Assembly: GCF_017426705.2 (NCBI RefSeq)
Contig: NZ_CP147251.1
Location: 124,001 to 188,000, forward strand
Origin: Enterococcus sp. DIV2402
GTDB lineage: Bacteria; Bacillota; Bacilli; Lactobacillales; Enterococcaceae
DNA: 64,000 bases
Reading direction: 5' to 3'
The number at the start of each line of letters is the position of its first letter. Position 1 is the first letter of the stretch. The notes beneath the pieces were generated by a model. That model was not told the DNA's origin. It did not search any database and was given only the letters and a program-made list of their open reading frames with translations. A program made the position numbers and the translations under genes. Of the stretch, positions 35,262 through 44,109 are shown piece by piece.

Positions 35262-36413
35262 ATGAAAAAGACACGAATCGCTACCTTTCTTGTTTTCGCT
35301 AGTTTAAGTTTAGCAGCTTGTAGTCCGGATGATTCAAATACGGCAGGTTCAACAACAGAAGGACAACAGACCACTGCTTCAAGTGCAACCACTTCAGAAA
35401 GCACTACAAGTGAAGCAAGTAACATTACTATTGCGGAAGGAACAGATACAGGCACTGAAATTCCCGAAGCAGGCACATTAGTGATGCGACAAATGTATAC
35501 AGCACCACATGGAACAAACTCGTTCGCTGCTGTAAATGTTCTAATGAACGGAGAAACAATTGTTGCCGCACATATAGACGAGTTTCAATATTTAGATCCA
35601 GCTGATTTTACAGGCGTTCCAAATGCTGATGCTGGTTTTGGCGAAGCTTTTCCTGAAGGGACTGTTTTAGGAAGTAAAACTGAAAATGATGCGGCTTATT
35701 CCGCTTTAATGAAAGATAAAGCTGGTGCAACACAAACATGGCAAGCCAGTATGGATGCCATTACTGATTTTGTAAAAGGCAAAACGGTCGCTGAAATCGA
35801 GACAGCTGTCGGTGAGTTGGATAAACAAGGCGAAGATGGTAACCCTGCTGATGTTGTTTCTGGTGCTACATTTGCCGACACAAAAGGTTATTTACAAGCC
35901 ATTGCTGACACAGCCAACAACGGCATGGTTGCTATTGGTGCTAAAACTGAAGCAACTGATTTTACACAAACACAATCTCTTGGCGCACCACATGGCGATA
36001 AATCCTTTGCCATCACAACTGTTGCAATGGATGGCGATAAAGTAGCTGCCGTCTTCCTTGATGAATTCCAATACGTAGATGCGACAGCTTTCGGTGGCGT
36101 TCCAAACTCTGATGCCGACTTTGGTCAAGGTGTTGCAGCAGGGCAAGTATTGGCTTCTAAAGTCGCTAACAATGATGCCTATTCAGCTTTAATGAAAGAA
36201 AAAGGCGGCTCTACTCAAGAATATGCAGTAAATATGAAAGCAGTCGAAGATTTTGCAATTGGTAAAACGATTGCTGAAATCGAAGCAGCTATCGGTGAAT
36301 TAGATAAACAAGGCGAAGACGGTAACCCAACGGATGTCGTTTCTGGTGCTACCTTTGCTGATACAAAAGGTTATTTACAAGTTATTGCTGATACAGCCAA
36401 AAAAGCAGAATAA
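35262..36413 (+). CDS. PplA-like lipoprotein with two FMN-binding (flavinylation) repeats
   Basis: 383 residues, exported and lipid-anchored: signal peptide with lipobox LAAC, cysteine C20, then a Ser/Thr-rich linker to about residue 60. Two tandem repeats (about 78-216 and 239-377) are highly similar and each ends in D-V-V-S-G-A-T, at 197-203 and 358-364. That motif fits ApbE/FmnB-type covalent FMN attachment to the last threonine. The architecture is that of Listeria PplA, which carries electrons in extracellular electron transfer and whose signal peptide yields a pheromone. The gene stands alone; no ndh2, dmk or fmnB is in the window. Role inferred from family. Confidence 0.78.
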   Translation: MKKTRIATFLVFASLSLAACSPDDSNTAGSTTEGQQTTASSATTSESTTSEASNITIAEGTDTGTEIPEAGTLVMRQMYTAPHGTNSFAAVNVLMNGETIVAAHIDEFQYLDPADFTGVPNADAGFGEAFPEGTVLGSKTENDAAYSALMKDKAGATQTWQASMDAITDFVKGKTVAEIETAVGELDKQGEDGNPADVVSGATFADTKGYLQAIADTANNGMVAIGAKTEATDFTQTQSLGAPHGDKSFAITTVAMDGDKVAAVFLDEFQYVDATAFGGVPNSDADFGQGVAAGQVLASKVANNDAYSALMKEKGGSTQEYAVNMKAVEDFAIGKTIAEIEAAIGELDKQGEDGNPTDVVSGATFADTKGYLQVIADTAKKAE

Positions 36414-36418
36414 ACGAC

Positions 36419-36463
36419 AACAGTGTTCGTTGAAATCAGTTTCAACGAACACTGTTTATTTAT
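36419..36463. terminator. Terminator after the lipoprotein gene
   Basis: AACAGTGTTCGTTGAAA pairs perfectly with TTTCAACGAACACTGTT around a 4-base loop. Serves the convergent ASCH gene too. Confidence 0.9.
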
Positions 36464-36920
36464 TGCTATAAAGATCCACGACTTTAAATGACTGACACAC
36501 CAATTCAATCGTTGGCGTAAATGGCAATGAATATTGTCCTAATTCCCAGCGGAAAAATTTTTCATGCTCCTGGTACCAATACTCATAACTTAAATCTCCT
36601 TCACCTTCAGAAACAGCAAATTCTTGAGAAACTTCATTCATCGGGACAATTTCAATTTTCGTATATTGAATAATCGCCAATGGATTATTTTGCCCATCCA
36701 ATACAATTTCATATCCTCCAACAGCAGGTATGTTTTCTTCTTCAAGTTCATGGATACACTTGGCTGAACAGGTTCCTGTTTTAAGCCCTTGAACAACGAG
36801 CTGACCTAATTCATTCCCCATTTTTTCCGATCCATCTCCAAACATCCAAGCATCTGGAAGTGCTTGTGTCAGTCCTTGTTTCTGACTAAATGTATGCCAA
36901 TATTTTCTTACTACATCCAT
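36456..36920 (-). CDS. ASCH domain protein
   Basis: 154 residues from the ATG at 36920 (GAGG upstream). The ASCH fold is indicated by GLKTGTCSAKCIHELEEE, YEIVLDGQNNPLAIIQYTKIE and the C-terminal FFRWELGQYSLP. ASCH proteins are RNA-binding-like or amide-hydrolysing; specific role unknown. It lies 36 bp after the TraX-like gene on the same strand and may be co-transcribed. Confidence 0.8.
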   Translation of the reverse strand: MDVVRKYWHTFSQKQGLTQALPDAWMFGDGSEKMGNELGQLVVQGLKTGTCSAKCIHELEEENIPAVGGYEIVLDGQNNPLAIIQYTKIEIVPMNEVSQEFAVSEGEGDLSYEYWYQEHEKFFRWELGQYSLPFTPTIELVCQSFKVVDLYSNK

Positions 36921-36956
36921 CAAATCGCCTCTTATCTTTTGTGACCTTATCATTTA

Positions 36957-37658
36957 TTACAACATAAAAGTCGCTATTAAAGCAATAATATATAAGTGCA
37001 ATGGATAAAATAGATAGAAGAAATATTTAAAGAAGGGCTGATTACTCCCTTTTTCTCCATTATATAATGCTAAGAATGGCAAAACAGAAATAAAGAAAAA
37101 GTCTGAGTTCATCGCTAACATCGTCAATGTCGTTTGCCAATCTCCATAATCCACATAACTAAGGAAAAAGAACAAAATGGACAGTGCGAACCAACAACTA
37201 TTGCGCAACCAACTATTGTTTCGAGCGAGATAAGCGATCAACATAAATGGAATCAGCACAATACCTCCTTCTGTCACTAAAGATCCTGCTATTAAGCAAA
37301 AAATTAGTAGACTAGCTGCTACTCGGGTTAGTCCTTGATTTGTTTGCCAGTGCTGTATCAGATATAGAATAGTTGTCCCGACCGCTAATGTCAGAAAAAT
37401 ATTATTATGCACAGCATATTCTTCCGCAAAAACAAGTGTATTTAACACCCAATTACTTGCAAGCATGAGCAAACCAGCACTCCATAAACGGATTAAATAT
37501 TTTTTTTGATTTCTAGTATAGCGTAAACCTTCCACGCTCATATACGCAAAAAACACACCCACACAACGCGTTAACACGTGAAAAAGAGCTGCTGTTTCGG
37601 CAGATACAAAGGGACTGATATGGTCAAACACCATTAAGATAAGCATAAATACTTTCAA
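36957..37658 (-). CDS. TraX-family membrane protein
   Basis: 233 residues or slightly more, with about seven transmembrane segments. The N-terminal VFMLILMVFDHISPF and FHVLTRCVGVFFAYMSVEGLRYT match TraX, named for F-pilin acetylation but widespread in chromosomes of Firmicutes with unknown role. The start is unclear. TTG at 37658 has no ribosome site, and an in-frame ATT at 37676 preceded by TAGGA would add the family-typical residues before LKVFML. Confidence 0.72.
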   Translation of the reverse strand: MKVFMLILMVFDHISPFVSAETAALFHVLTRCVGVFFAYMSVEGLRYTRNQKKYLIRLWSAGLLMLASNWVLNTLVFAEEYAVHNNIFLTLAVGTTILYLIQHWQTNQGLTRVAASLLIFCLIAGSLVTEGGIVLIPFMLIAYLARNNSWLRNSCWFALSILFFFLSYVDYGDWQTTLTMLAMNSDFFFISVLPFLALYNGEKGSNQPFFKYFFYLFYPLHLYIIALIATFML

Positions 37659-37769
37659 TTGATTTCGATTAAAAATGTTGTTTCCTACTTTCTTTTTTTC
37701 TTTAATATAACAATAACTCTCTAGTGTTTACAGCTATTTAAATAACAAGTGACGAACAGTTTTGTCACA

Positions 37770-37813
37770 TAAAAAAGAGGTAGAAAACTTCGTTAAGTTT
37801 TCTACCTCTAACT
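37770..37813 (-). terminator. Terminator after CHAP hydrolase gene
   Basis: Minus strand: AGAGGTAGAAAACTT pairs with AAGTTTTCTACCTCT, followed by TTTTTTA. Confidence 0.9.
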
Positions 37814-37822
37814 ATCTTAAAA

Positions 37823-39337
37823 TTAACGGTGAATATAAGTGTAACCTGATGCACTCATTGTTGCAGTGTTAGGGCCTCCAGGGCTAGAGAATCCCATACC
37901 ACCTTGAGAAATAGTGATTGTGTTACTTGCTGCATCATAAGATTCTACATAAGCAACGTGTCCGTAAACACCATCAGCTGTCCAAACACCACCGACAGAT
38001 TGACCAGCGGCAAATACTACGACTGAACCAGCGGCAGGTGTACCATTTACAGTATAGCCATCAGCTGCTGCAGATGCGCCCCACTGTGCGCCATTACCCC
38101 AATAAGTTCCAACCCATGGTGCACGGTTTTTCACATACCAAGTACATTGTCCCCAAGCATACATGTTACCTGAAGAAGAATGGTCAACTGCACCACTTGA
38201 TGAATTTCCTACAAATGAACTATTATTGTTTGATTCAACAGAAGGTGTTTCAACAGTTACTTCTGGTGTTTCTTCAACTTTTGGTTGTTCTACAACAGTC
38301 GCTTCTGTTTTTACTTCTTGAACGACTTCTTTTACTTCAGTTTTTGGTTCAGAAACTTCTTGTTCCACAGTCTCTTCAACTACTGGCTGTTCTTGTGTTT
38401 CTGCTGGTTGTTCAACTGCTTTTTCTACTGATTCAGCTTGTTCTGCTTTTGGCTCAGTAGTTTCTTGTTCGATAGTTTGTTCAGCAGCTTGTTCTTGTGT
38501 TTCTACTGATTGTGTCGCTTTTTCTTCAGTTTGTTCTTGTTTAACTGTTTGTTGAGCGGCTTCTTGCGCTGCTTGTTGTTGAGCTGCTTCAATACGTGCT
38601 TGTTCTTCAGCTGCTTTTTTAGCGGCTGCTTGTTGTGCTGCTAAAATGCGAGCTTTTTCAGCTTCAGCTTCTTCTTTTTTCTTTTGTAATTTTGCTTTAT
38701 CGCCTTCAGCAGTTGCTTGTTGTGCTGCTAAGTCTGCTTTTAAGACGTTTACGCTTGCTTGTTTTTCAGCAAGAGAATTTTTTTCATTTTCCAATTGTTG
38801 TTGTGTCGCCGCAACTTCTTGGACTTTTCTTTCATTCTCTTGAATATTTTTTTCAACAGCTTCTTTATCTTGTTTTTGCTTTTCGATTAATTCGTTATTT
38901 GCTTTAACGATTGTTGATACTGCTTGTACACGACCAATTGCATCGCTTAAAGAATCAGCTTCTAAAACCGCATCAAGTAAATTCATGTTATCGCCATTCA
39001 CTTGGACGTCACGCGCTTGATTTTGGATAACTTCTTCACGTTGTGCAATACGTAATTTTAAATCAGCAATTGTTTGTTGTAATTTTTCAGCTTCTTTACC
39101 TAATTCAGCTTGTTTTGCTTCTAATTCGCTAACTTTTCCGCTAACTGTTGCAATTTCTGATGACAAACTATCGATTTGTGCTTGTGCATCTGCTTGTTGA
39201 CCTTTTAAATCATTGATTTTTTGATCTTGTTGTTCAATTTGGTCATCGATTGTATCTGCCAAAGTTGCGCTTGGCGCTGTAACTGCTGTTAACATTAATG
39301 AACATACCATTAAAGTGGCTAAGTATTTTTTCTTCAA
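37823..39337 (-). CDS. Secreted PcsB/SagA-like peptidoglycan hydrolase with CHAP domain
   Basis: 504 residues. A signal peptide ends near ATLA (about residue 27). A coiled-coil domain rich in K, E and Q spans about 30-265, then a Gln/Glu/Val/Pro-rich linker to about 375. The C-terminal CHAP domain starts near 390 with cysteine C398 (GQCTWYV) and histidine H460 (YGHVAYVE). CHAP domains cut peptide cross-links or the amide bond of murein. E. faecium SagA has an NlpC/P60 domain instead, so this is closer to PcsB or E. faecalis SalA/SalB. Start is TTG at 39337 after AGGGGG. A 250-bp upstream gap suggests complex control, possibly WalRK. Confidence 0.87.
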   Translation of the reverse strand: MKKKYLATLMVCSLMLTAVTAPSATLADTIDDQIEQQDQKINDLKGQQADAQAQIDSLSSEIATVSGKVSELEAKQAELGKEAEKLQQTIADLKLRIAQREEVIQNQARDVQVNGDNMNLLDAVLEADSLSDAIGRVQAVSTIVKANNELIEKQKQDKEAVEKNIQENERKVQEVAATQQQLENEKNSLAEKQASVNVLKADLAAQQATAEGDKAKLQKKKEEAEAEKARILAAQQAAAKKAAEEQARIEAAQQQAAQEAAQQTVKQEQTEEKATQSVETQEQAAEQTIEQETTEPKAEQAESVEKAVEQPAETQEQPVVEETVEQEVSEPKTEVKEVVQEVKTEATVVEQPKVEETPEVTVETPSVESNNNSSFVGNSSSGAVDHSSSGNMYAWGQCTWYVKNRAPWVGTYWGNGAQWGASAAADGYTVNGTPAAGSVVVFAAGQSVGGVWTADGVYGHVAYVESYDAASNTITISQGGMGFSSPGGPNTATMSASGYTYIHR

Positions 39338-39555
39338 ATTATTGTTCCCCCTGAGATTACTCTATAATATAATTATCTAACTTCTTTTGTATAAGAAAAT
39401 TTCATGTTCTAATTTAGCGACAGATAAATCTTAACATATTAATATAGCACTTAGGTAAAAAGAATGTTACAAAATCATTTCAAATGAATATCAATTAGGT
39501 GTTTTTTCAGAAATAATGATTGATTATTGCAAAAAGTAATGAAAAACGCCTTTTT

Positions 39556-39602
39556 CCATAAAAAAATAGTAGAGAAGTTTTCACTTCTACTACTGTTTTT
39601 TT
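39556..39602 (-). terminator. Terminator after recQ
   Basis: Minus strand: AGTAGAAGTG pairs with CTTCTCTACT across AAAA, followed by ATTTTTTTA. Nothing else recognised in 39338-39555. Confidence 0.8.
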
Positions 39603-41338
39603 AATACCGCTAAAAATTGCGCGCCATATTTGTCTAATTTGTTTTGCCCCACACCTTTAATTTGTAAAAATTCTAAGGAATTTTGAGGTTGTTTTTCTGC
39701 CAAGTCTTGCAAAGTCTTATCAGAAAAAATGATATACGGCGGTAGATTTTGTTCTTGCGCTAATGAAAGACGCAAAGCACGTAATTCTTCAAATAGTTCA
39801 TTGTCCATCACCAATTGTTTAACAGTGGCTTGTTTCCGATAGACTTTTCGTTTCCCTAATAAAACGTCAATTCCTTCGGGTGAAATCGACAATAATGGAT
39901 ATTGCCCTTCTGAAGGTGTCAAATATTGTTCCGCAGTTAAATAATCAATTAGCTGAACAATTTCTTTTTGTGTCCAGTCTTTCATTAAGCCATACGTAGA
40001 TAATTGTTCAAAACTCCATTGCGTAATTTTTTGATCTTTGGAACCTGTTAACACTTTGCCAACAAGTGATTTCCCAAATTTTTCTCCCATGCGTTTTACG
40101 CAAGACAATACTTTTTGTGTTTCAACGGTAATATCTACTGATTCACGGTCATCCAAACAATTACTACACTTGCCACAAGCGACGCCTTCTTCACCAAAAT
40201 AACGTAAAATATAACATTGAAGACATGTTTGTGTATGGGCATATTGACTCATTTCTCGTAATTTCAAATATTCATTTTGTTGATAGTCAATGGACGATTC
40301 TGATTGTTCAATAAAAAACTGCTGAATTTGTAAATCTTGCGCAGCATAAAGTAAAACGGCCTCGCTAGGTAAGCCATCCCGACCTGCACGTCCAGCTTCT
40401 TGGTAATAAGATTCTAGGTTTCCCGGAATTTGAGCGTGAATGACAAAGCGCACATTGCTCTTATTAATCCCCATACCAAATGCATTTGTTGCGACCATCA
40501 CTTGAATACGATCAAATAGAAAATCTTCTTGGCTTTTTGAACGTACTTGTTCAGAGAGTCCACCATGATACATGCCCACTGGAATATCTTTATGTCGCAA
40601 TAAATGATACAACCGCTCCACTTCTTTACGCGTGCTTGCATAAATAATACCCGCTTGTCCTTTATTGGTTTTTAAATATTCCAATAAATAGACATCTTTT
40701 TGTTCTTTAACCACTTGAAAAGCGAGGTTTTCACGAGCAAAGCCCGTTTTAATTTGATTATTCTCAGAAATTGATAATAACTGACAAATATCTTCCGCAA
40801 CTTGGGTAGTGGCAGTAGCTGTCAACGCAATGATGGTTGGGCGTTGGGCAAATGAACGCAACGTTTCTGCTAGTTTTAAATAACTTGGACGAAAATCATG
40901 TCCCCATTGCGAAATACAATGTGCTTCGTCTACTGCTACTAAATCGATATCTACATGACGTAACAGTTCAAGAAAATCAGCTGTTTCTAAACGTTCCGGC
41001 GCTAAATATAATAACTTCACTTCTCCTCTAGCTGCCATTCCTAAGCGTTGTTGGATTTCTGAAAAATGAAGCGTGCTATTAACATATGTTGCTGGAATCC
41101 CCATTTCATTTAAACTATCCACTTGATCTTTCATCAATGAAATTAAAGGAGAAACTACAATTGTCAGTCCATTAAATAACAAAGCAGGTAATTGATAACA
41201 AATGGATTTCCCACCACCAGTCGGCATAATGCCCAGAACATCTTCTCGGTTTAAAATTTTTTGAATAATCTCTAGTTGACCTTTACGAAAAGTTTGATAG
41301 CCAAATTTTTCTTCTAATAATTGTGTTAGTTCACTCAT
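39590..41338 (-). CDS. recQ: ATP-dependent DNA helicase RecQ
   Basis: 582 residues. 3'-5' helicase for recombination and fork repair. Walker A is MPTGGGKSICYQLP, DEAH box AVDEAHCISQWGHDF, helicase C motifs ATNAFGMGINKSNVRFVIH and QEAGRAGRDG. Four cysteines (CLQC, CGKC, C) form the zinc site, then the winged helix and a C-terminal HRDC domain (LPPYIIFSDKTLQDLA). Length is near the family norm. Downstream of a YafY-type regulator by 34 bp but probably independent. Confidence 0.94.
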   Translation of the reverse strand: MSELTQLLEEKFGYQTFRKGQLEIIQKILNREDVLGIMPTGGGKSICYQLPALLFNGLTIVVSPLISLMKDQVDSLNEMGIPATYVNSTLHFSEIQQRLGMAARGEVKLLYLAPERLETADFLELLRHVDIDLVAVDEAHCISQWGHDFRPSYLKLAETLRSFAQRPTIIALTATATTQVAEDICQLLSISENNQIKTGFARENLAFQVVKEQKDVYLLEYLKTNKGQAGIIYASTRKEVERLYHLLRHKDIPVGMYHGGLSEQVRSKSQEDFLFDRIQVMVATNAFGMGINKSNVRFVIHAQIPGNLESYYQEAGRAGRDGLPSEAVLLYAAQDLQIQQFFIEQSESSIDYQQNEYLKLREMSQYAHTQTCLQCYILRYFGEEGVACGKCSNCLDDRESVDITVETQKVLSCVKRMGEKFGKSLVGKVLTGSKDQKITQWSFEQLSTYGLMKDWTQKEIVQLIDYLTAEQYLTPSEGQYPLLSISPEGIDVLLGKRKVYRKQATVKQLVMDNELFEELRALRLSLAQEQNLPPYIIFSDKTLQDLAEKQPQNSLEFLQIKGVGQNKLDKYGAQFLAVLKKQ

Positions 41339-41372
41339 TTGTTCCCTTCTTTCTCTATTTTATTATACCCAA

Positions 41373-42257
41373 TTAGTAGCGGGCTTGCATATCTTGTAAT
41401 TTTTGCAAATAAGCGTGTTTTAACATAGGGGGCTCAAGAATAAGCGCTTCTGTGCCAAACATTAAGAAATAATTCACTAAAAAATCCAGCTCTTTTTCGT
41501 GATACGTTCCTTTAAGCTGATTCCCTACCATAGTCATATTAGGAAATAATTGATTTTGTGCCAGATCACAGCCTTTTGCTGTTAACTGAGCTGCGAAAGT
41601 AAATGGACGCACTTGTTGTTTTCGCACTGCTTCTACTGAATAGTTTTTTCCTTCAGCAAAAAATTGAATATTGGTCATCTTATCACAACGATACGTTCGC
41701 CATTGGTGTTTTTGTATATCTCGAGCCAAACAATACCACAAACCTTGACGATAATTTAAATGGACTGGTTGAATGATTTTGACTTCTGAATGTTCTTTTT
41801 GATAATGCAAATGTAGCTGGTGTCGCGCCAACATTGCTTGATAGAGCATCTCTAGCTGAGGAACTGCTATCGGTACTTGGAGGCCTTCATAACTAACCAT
41901 TGTTTCGAGTTCTTCTAAGGAAGTCACTGGAAATTTTTCTATTAACTTCTCTTTAATTTGTTGATAAGAATGGGGAAAAGGGGTGGCACCTTTCAATAAC
42001 TGCAAAGCAAAAAAGATACTTAACAACTCTGTTTCCTTAAAGTAAATTGGGGTTCGTAACTGATGAGGTAAGACACGGTACCCCCCATTTTTTCCACTTT
42101 CAGCATATAAAGGTACCCCCAGTGCTTCTAATTCACTCACATCACGTAAGGCAGTTCGTTTAGAAATACGAAATTCCCTCATTAAATCACGTAAATTGAA
42201 TTTATTTTTTCCATGTATAAAAATTAATTCTTGATTGAGTCGTTCACTTTTTTTCAT
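41373..42257 (-). CDS. YafY-type regulator with WYL domain
   Basis: 294 residues: an N-terminal DeoR-like helix-turn-helix (MREFRISKRTALRDVSELEALGV) and a WYL domain in the C-terminal half (QGLWYCLARDIQKHQWRTYRCDKM). The ATG at 42257 has AAGGAGA upstream. It is divergent from a VOC gene 77 bp away; a TGGTG-N11-CACCA repeat lies in the shared interval. The pair looks like a local regulator and its target. Confidence 0.85.
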   Translation of the reverse strand: MKKSERLNQELIFIHGKNKFNLRDLMREFRISKRTALRDVSELEALGVPLYAESGKNGGYRVLPHQLRTPIYFKETELLSIFFALQLLKGATPFPHSYQQIKEKLIEKFPVTSLEELETMVSYEGLQVPIAVPQLEMLYQAMLARHQLHLHYQKEHSEVKIIQPVHLNYRQGLWYCLARDIQKHQWRTYRCDKMTNIQFFAEGKNYSVEAVRKQQVRPFTFAAQLTAKGCDLAQNQLFPNMTMVGNQLKGTYHEKELDFLVNYFLMFGTEALILEPPMLKHAYLQKLQDMQARY

Positions 42258-42269
42258 ATTTTCTCCTTT

Positions 42270-42304
42270 TGGTGCCATCTTCTGTCACCATTAAAACGTA
42301 TACT
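42270..42304. promoter_or_regulatory. Divergent control region with inverted repeat
   Basis: TGGTG (42270) and CACCA (42286) are separated by 11 bases. A good -10 (TATACT, 42299-42304) for the plus-strand VOC gene follows, but no -35 is evident. The repeat covers the expected -35 zone, consistent with regulator-dependent transcription. Confidence 0.45.
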
Positions 42305-42334
42305 AAGAAAAAAAGCAAAGGAGTATGATTAGTT

Positions 42335-42814
42335 ATGTCTATTCAATTAGCCACATTTTTATCATTAGACGGCAAGGCCAACCAAGCACTCACTTTTTAC
42401 CAAGAAATTTTTCAAGCGAAAGTTCTTTTTAAAATTACCAATCAACAATTCAAAGAACGTTTCAATCCACAGCTAGAAATTCCCAACGGCCAAGAAGAGT
42501 ATATTTCACATTCTATTTTACAGATTGGGACCACACAGTTACAAATTGCTGACACATCAATTACCAGCGATTTCCTGACAAGTGGGACCAATTTTTCGCT
42601 AAGTTTTACGATTAACAATTTAGCCACTATCGAATCGATTTATCAAAAAATCATTCAATATGATGAGACGCAAATTATTGCTGCACCTTGCGAAAACGAA
42701 TTTGCAGATTTTTATGCAATTGTTCGAGATCCATTTGGAGTCCTTTTGCAATTAACCAAAGAAAAACAACCTGATCCTGAGCAAAAAGGCAAAAAAAGAA
42801 ACCCTCACACGTGA
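42335..42814 (+). CDS. VOC/PhnB-like glyoxalase-fold protein
   Basis: 159 residues with two beta-alpha-beta-beta-beta modules: ATFLSLDGKANQALTFYQEIF at the start and ADFYAIVRDPFGVLLQLT near the end. PhnB-type members have no well-defined reaction and often act in resistance or stress. RBS AAAGGAG is eleven bases before the ATG. The C-terminal tail is charged (PDPEQKGKKRNPHT) and runs into the terminator stem. Confidence 0.83.
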   Translation: MSIQLATFLSLDGKANQALTFYQEIFQAKVLFKITNQQFKERFNPQLEIPNGQEEYISHSILQIGTTQLQIADTSITSDFLTSGTNFSLSFTINNLATIESIYQKIIQYDETQIIAAPCENEFADFYAIVRDPFGVLLQLTKEKQPDPEQKGKKRNPHT

Positions 42815-42834
42815 TGAGGGCTTCTTTTTTTAGA
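42799..42834. terminator. Terminator between VOC and OsmC genes
   Basis: AGAAACCCTCA pairs with TGAGGGCTTCT, followed by TTTTTTT. It contains the VOC stop codon. Confidence 0.8.
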
Positions 42835-43222
42835 TAAATTCAACGGTTTCTTCCACTTGAATAGCTGGATCTAAGCTTTGAATAACTGGGCAATTCGGGG
42901 AAACTAATTTTAGACAACGTTGCGCTTTTTCTTGAAATTCTTCCGCAATTTTAACGTAAAACCGTAACTGAATGGCTTGAACTGGCTCGGCACGACGTTC
43001 TGTATCTCGGCTGTAGTCAGCCTCAATCTTTTCAAATTGATACGGAATATGTGAATTATCTAAAACCGATTGATATACATACCCACCGCAAGCAGCGACC
43101 GCACAGACTAGCATTTGAACTGGCGAATAACCTTGTTCTCTTGCCAAAACCCAGTTTCCTGTTTCATGTGGTAATTCAATTTTTTCTTTTCCTTGAATGA
43201 GTGTAAATGTCTCGATTGTCAT
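42830..43222 (-). CDS. OsmC family peroxidase-like protein
   Basis: 130 residues. Conserved cysteines are in CAVAACGGYVYQSV and SPNCPVIQSL, as in OsmC/Ohr peroxiredoxins; MLVCAVAACGG is typical of the OsmC branch. The ATG at 43222 overlaps the oppF stop (ATGA) and GGAGG lies within oppF. It is therefore the last gene of the oligopeptide operon, an unusual partner. Confidence 0.84.
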   Translation of the reverse strand: MTIETFTLIQGKEKIELPHETGNWVLAREQGYSPVQMLVCAVAACGGYVYQSVLDNSHIPYQFEKIEADYSRDTERRAEPVQAIQLRFYVKIAEEFQEKAQRCLKLVSPNCPVIQSLDPAIQVEETVEFI

Positions 43223-44109
43223 TTGTTCCTCCTTACGAAATGGCCTTCTGCTACTTCAACCCAGTCAAAGGCTTCGGTCACTTCAATTTGTTGTTGAATT
43301 TCTTTTTTTGCAAGCGCAGCACGCGCTAATTTCGGATCAGCAATCGGTGCCGCAGCCAATAACTTTTTGGTATAGGGATGTTGTGGTGCTTCAAACAATC
43401 GTTGGGTAGGCGCTAACTCAACTAATTTCCCTTGATACATCACCGCAATTCGGTCAGAAATATGACGAATCACCGATAAATCGTGCGAGATGAATAAATA
43501 CGATAGACCAAAATCTTTTTGTAAACTTAATAATAATTGAATGATTTGGGCTTGAATGGAGACATCTAATGCAGACGTCGGTTCATCACATAAAATAAAC
43601 TCAGGTTGATTCACTACTGCACGCGCAATCCCAATTCGCTGACGTTGACCACCACTAAAGGCTCGAGGTAATTTGTGTAAAGCCTCGCCAGTAATTCCAA
43701 CACGGGCTAAAATCTGTTCCGCTTTGTCGCGAGCATTTGTTTTAGAATCATTTAATAAAGGTTCCATCACTAATTCTAACGCAGTCATTCGGGGATTTAA
43801 CGCAGAATAAGGATCTTGAAAAATAATTTGCATTTTTTGATAAATGGATTTTCTTTCAGCAGTTGCTAAGTTCGTCAGTTCTTGTCCTTCAAAAAAGACT
43901 TGCCCTTCTGTTAGCGTCTCTAAACTTAATAAACTACGACCTAACGTTGTTTTTCCACTTCCCGATTCACCAACTAATCCTAATGTTTCACCACGATAAA
44001 TCGCTAAATTAATATCATCTAAAGCGCGTACTTCTGTTACTGCACCACGCCAGTTTTTGGAACGAAAAATTTTTGTCGCGTTTTCGACACGAATTAACTC
44101 TGTTGTCAT
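43219..44109 (-). CDS. oppF: Oligopeptide ABC transporter ATPase
   Basis: 296 residues. Walker A GESGSGKTTLGRS, signature FSGGQRQRIGIARA, Walker B FILCDEPTSALD, H-loop FISHDLSVI. The C-terminal extension (APQHPYTKKLLAAAPI) is typical of OppF/DppF. It starts at an ATGA overlap with oppD. With OppD it powers uptake by OppBC. Substrate class (di- or oligopeptide) not determined. Confidence 0.92.
   Translation of the reverse strand: MTTELIRVENATKIFRSKNWRGAVTEVRALDDINLAIYRGETLGLVGESGSGKTTLGRSLLSLETLTEGQVFFEGQELTNLATAERKSIYQKMQIIFQDPYSALNPRMTALELVMEPLLNDSKTNARDKAEQILARVGITGEALHKLPRAFSGGQRQRIGIARAVVNQPEFILCDEPTSALDVSIQAQIIQLLLSLQKDFGLSYLFISHDLSVIRHISDRIAVMYQGKLVELAPTQRLFEAPQHPYTKKLLAAAPIADPKLARAALAKKEIQQQIEVTEAFDWVEVAEGHFVRRNK

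Noticed and set aside
37918..38907. Plus-strand reading frames opposite the CHAP hydrolase gene
   Set aside because: They are low-complexity (leucine/glutamine) antisense shadows of the Q/E/A-rich coding region and lack ribosome sites.
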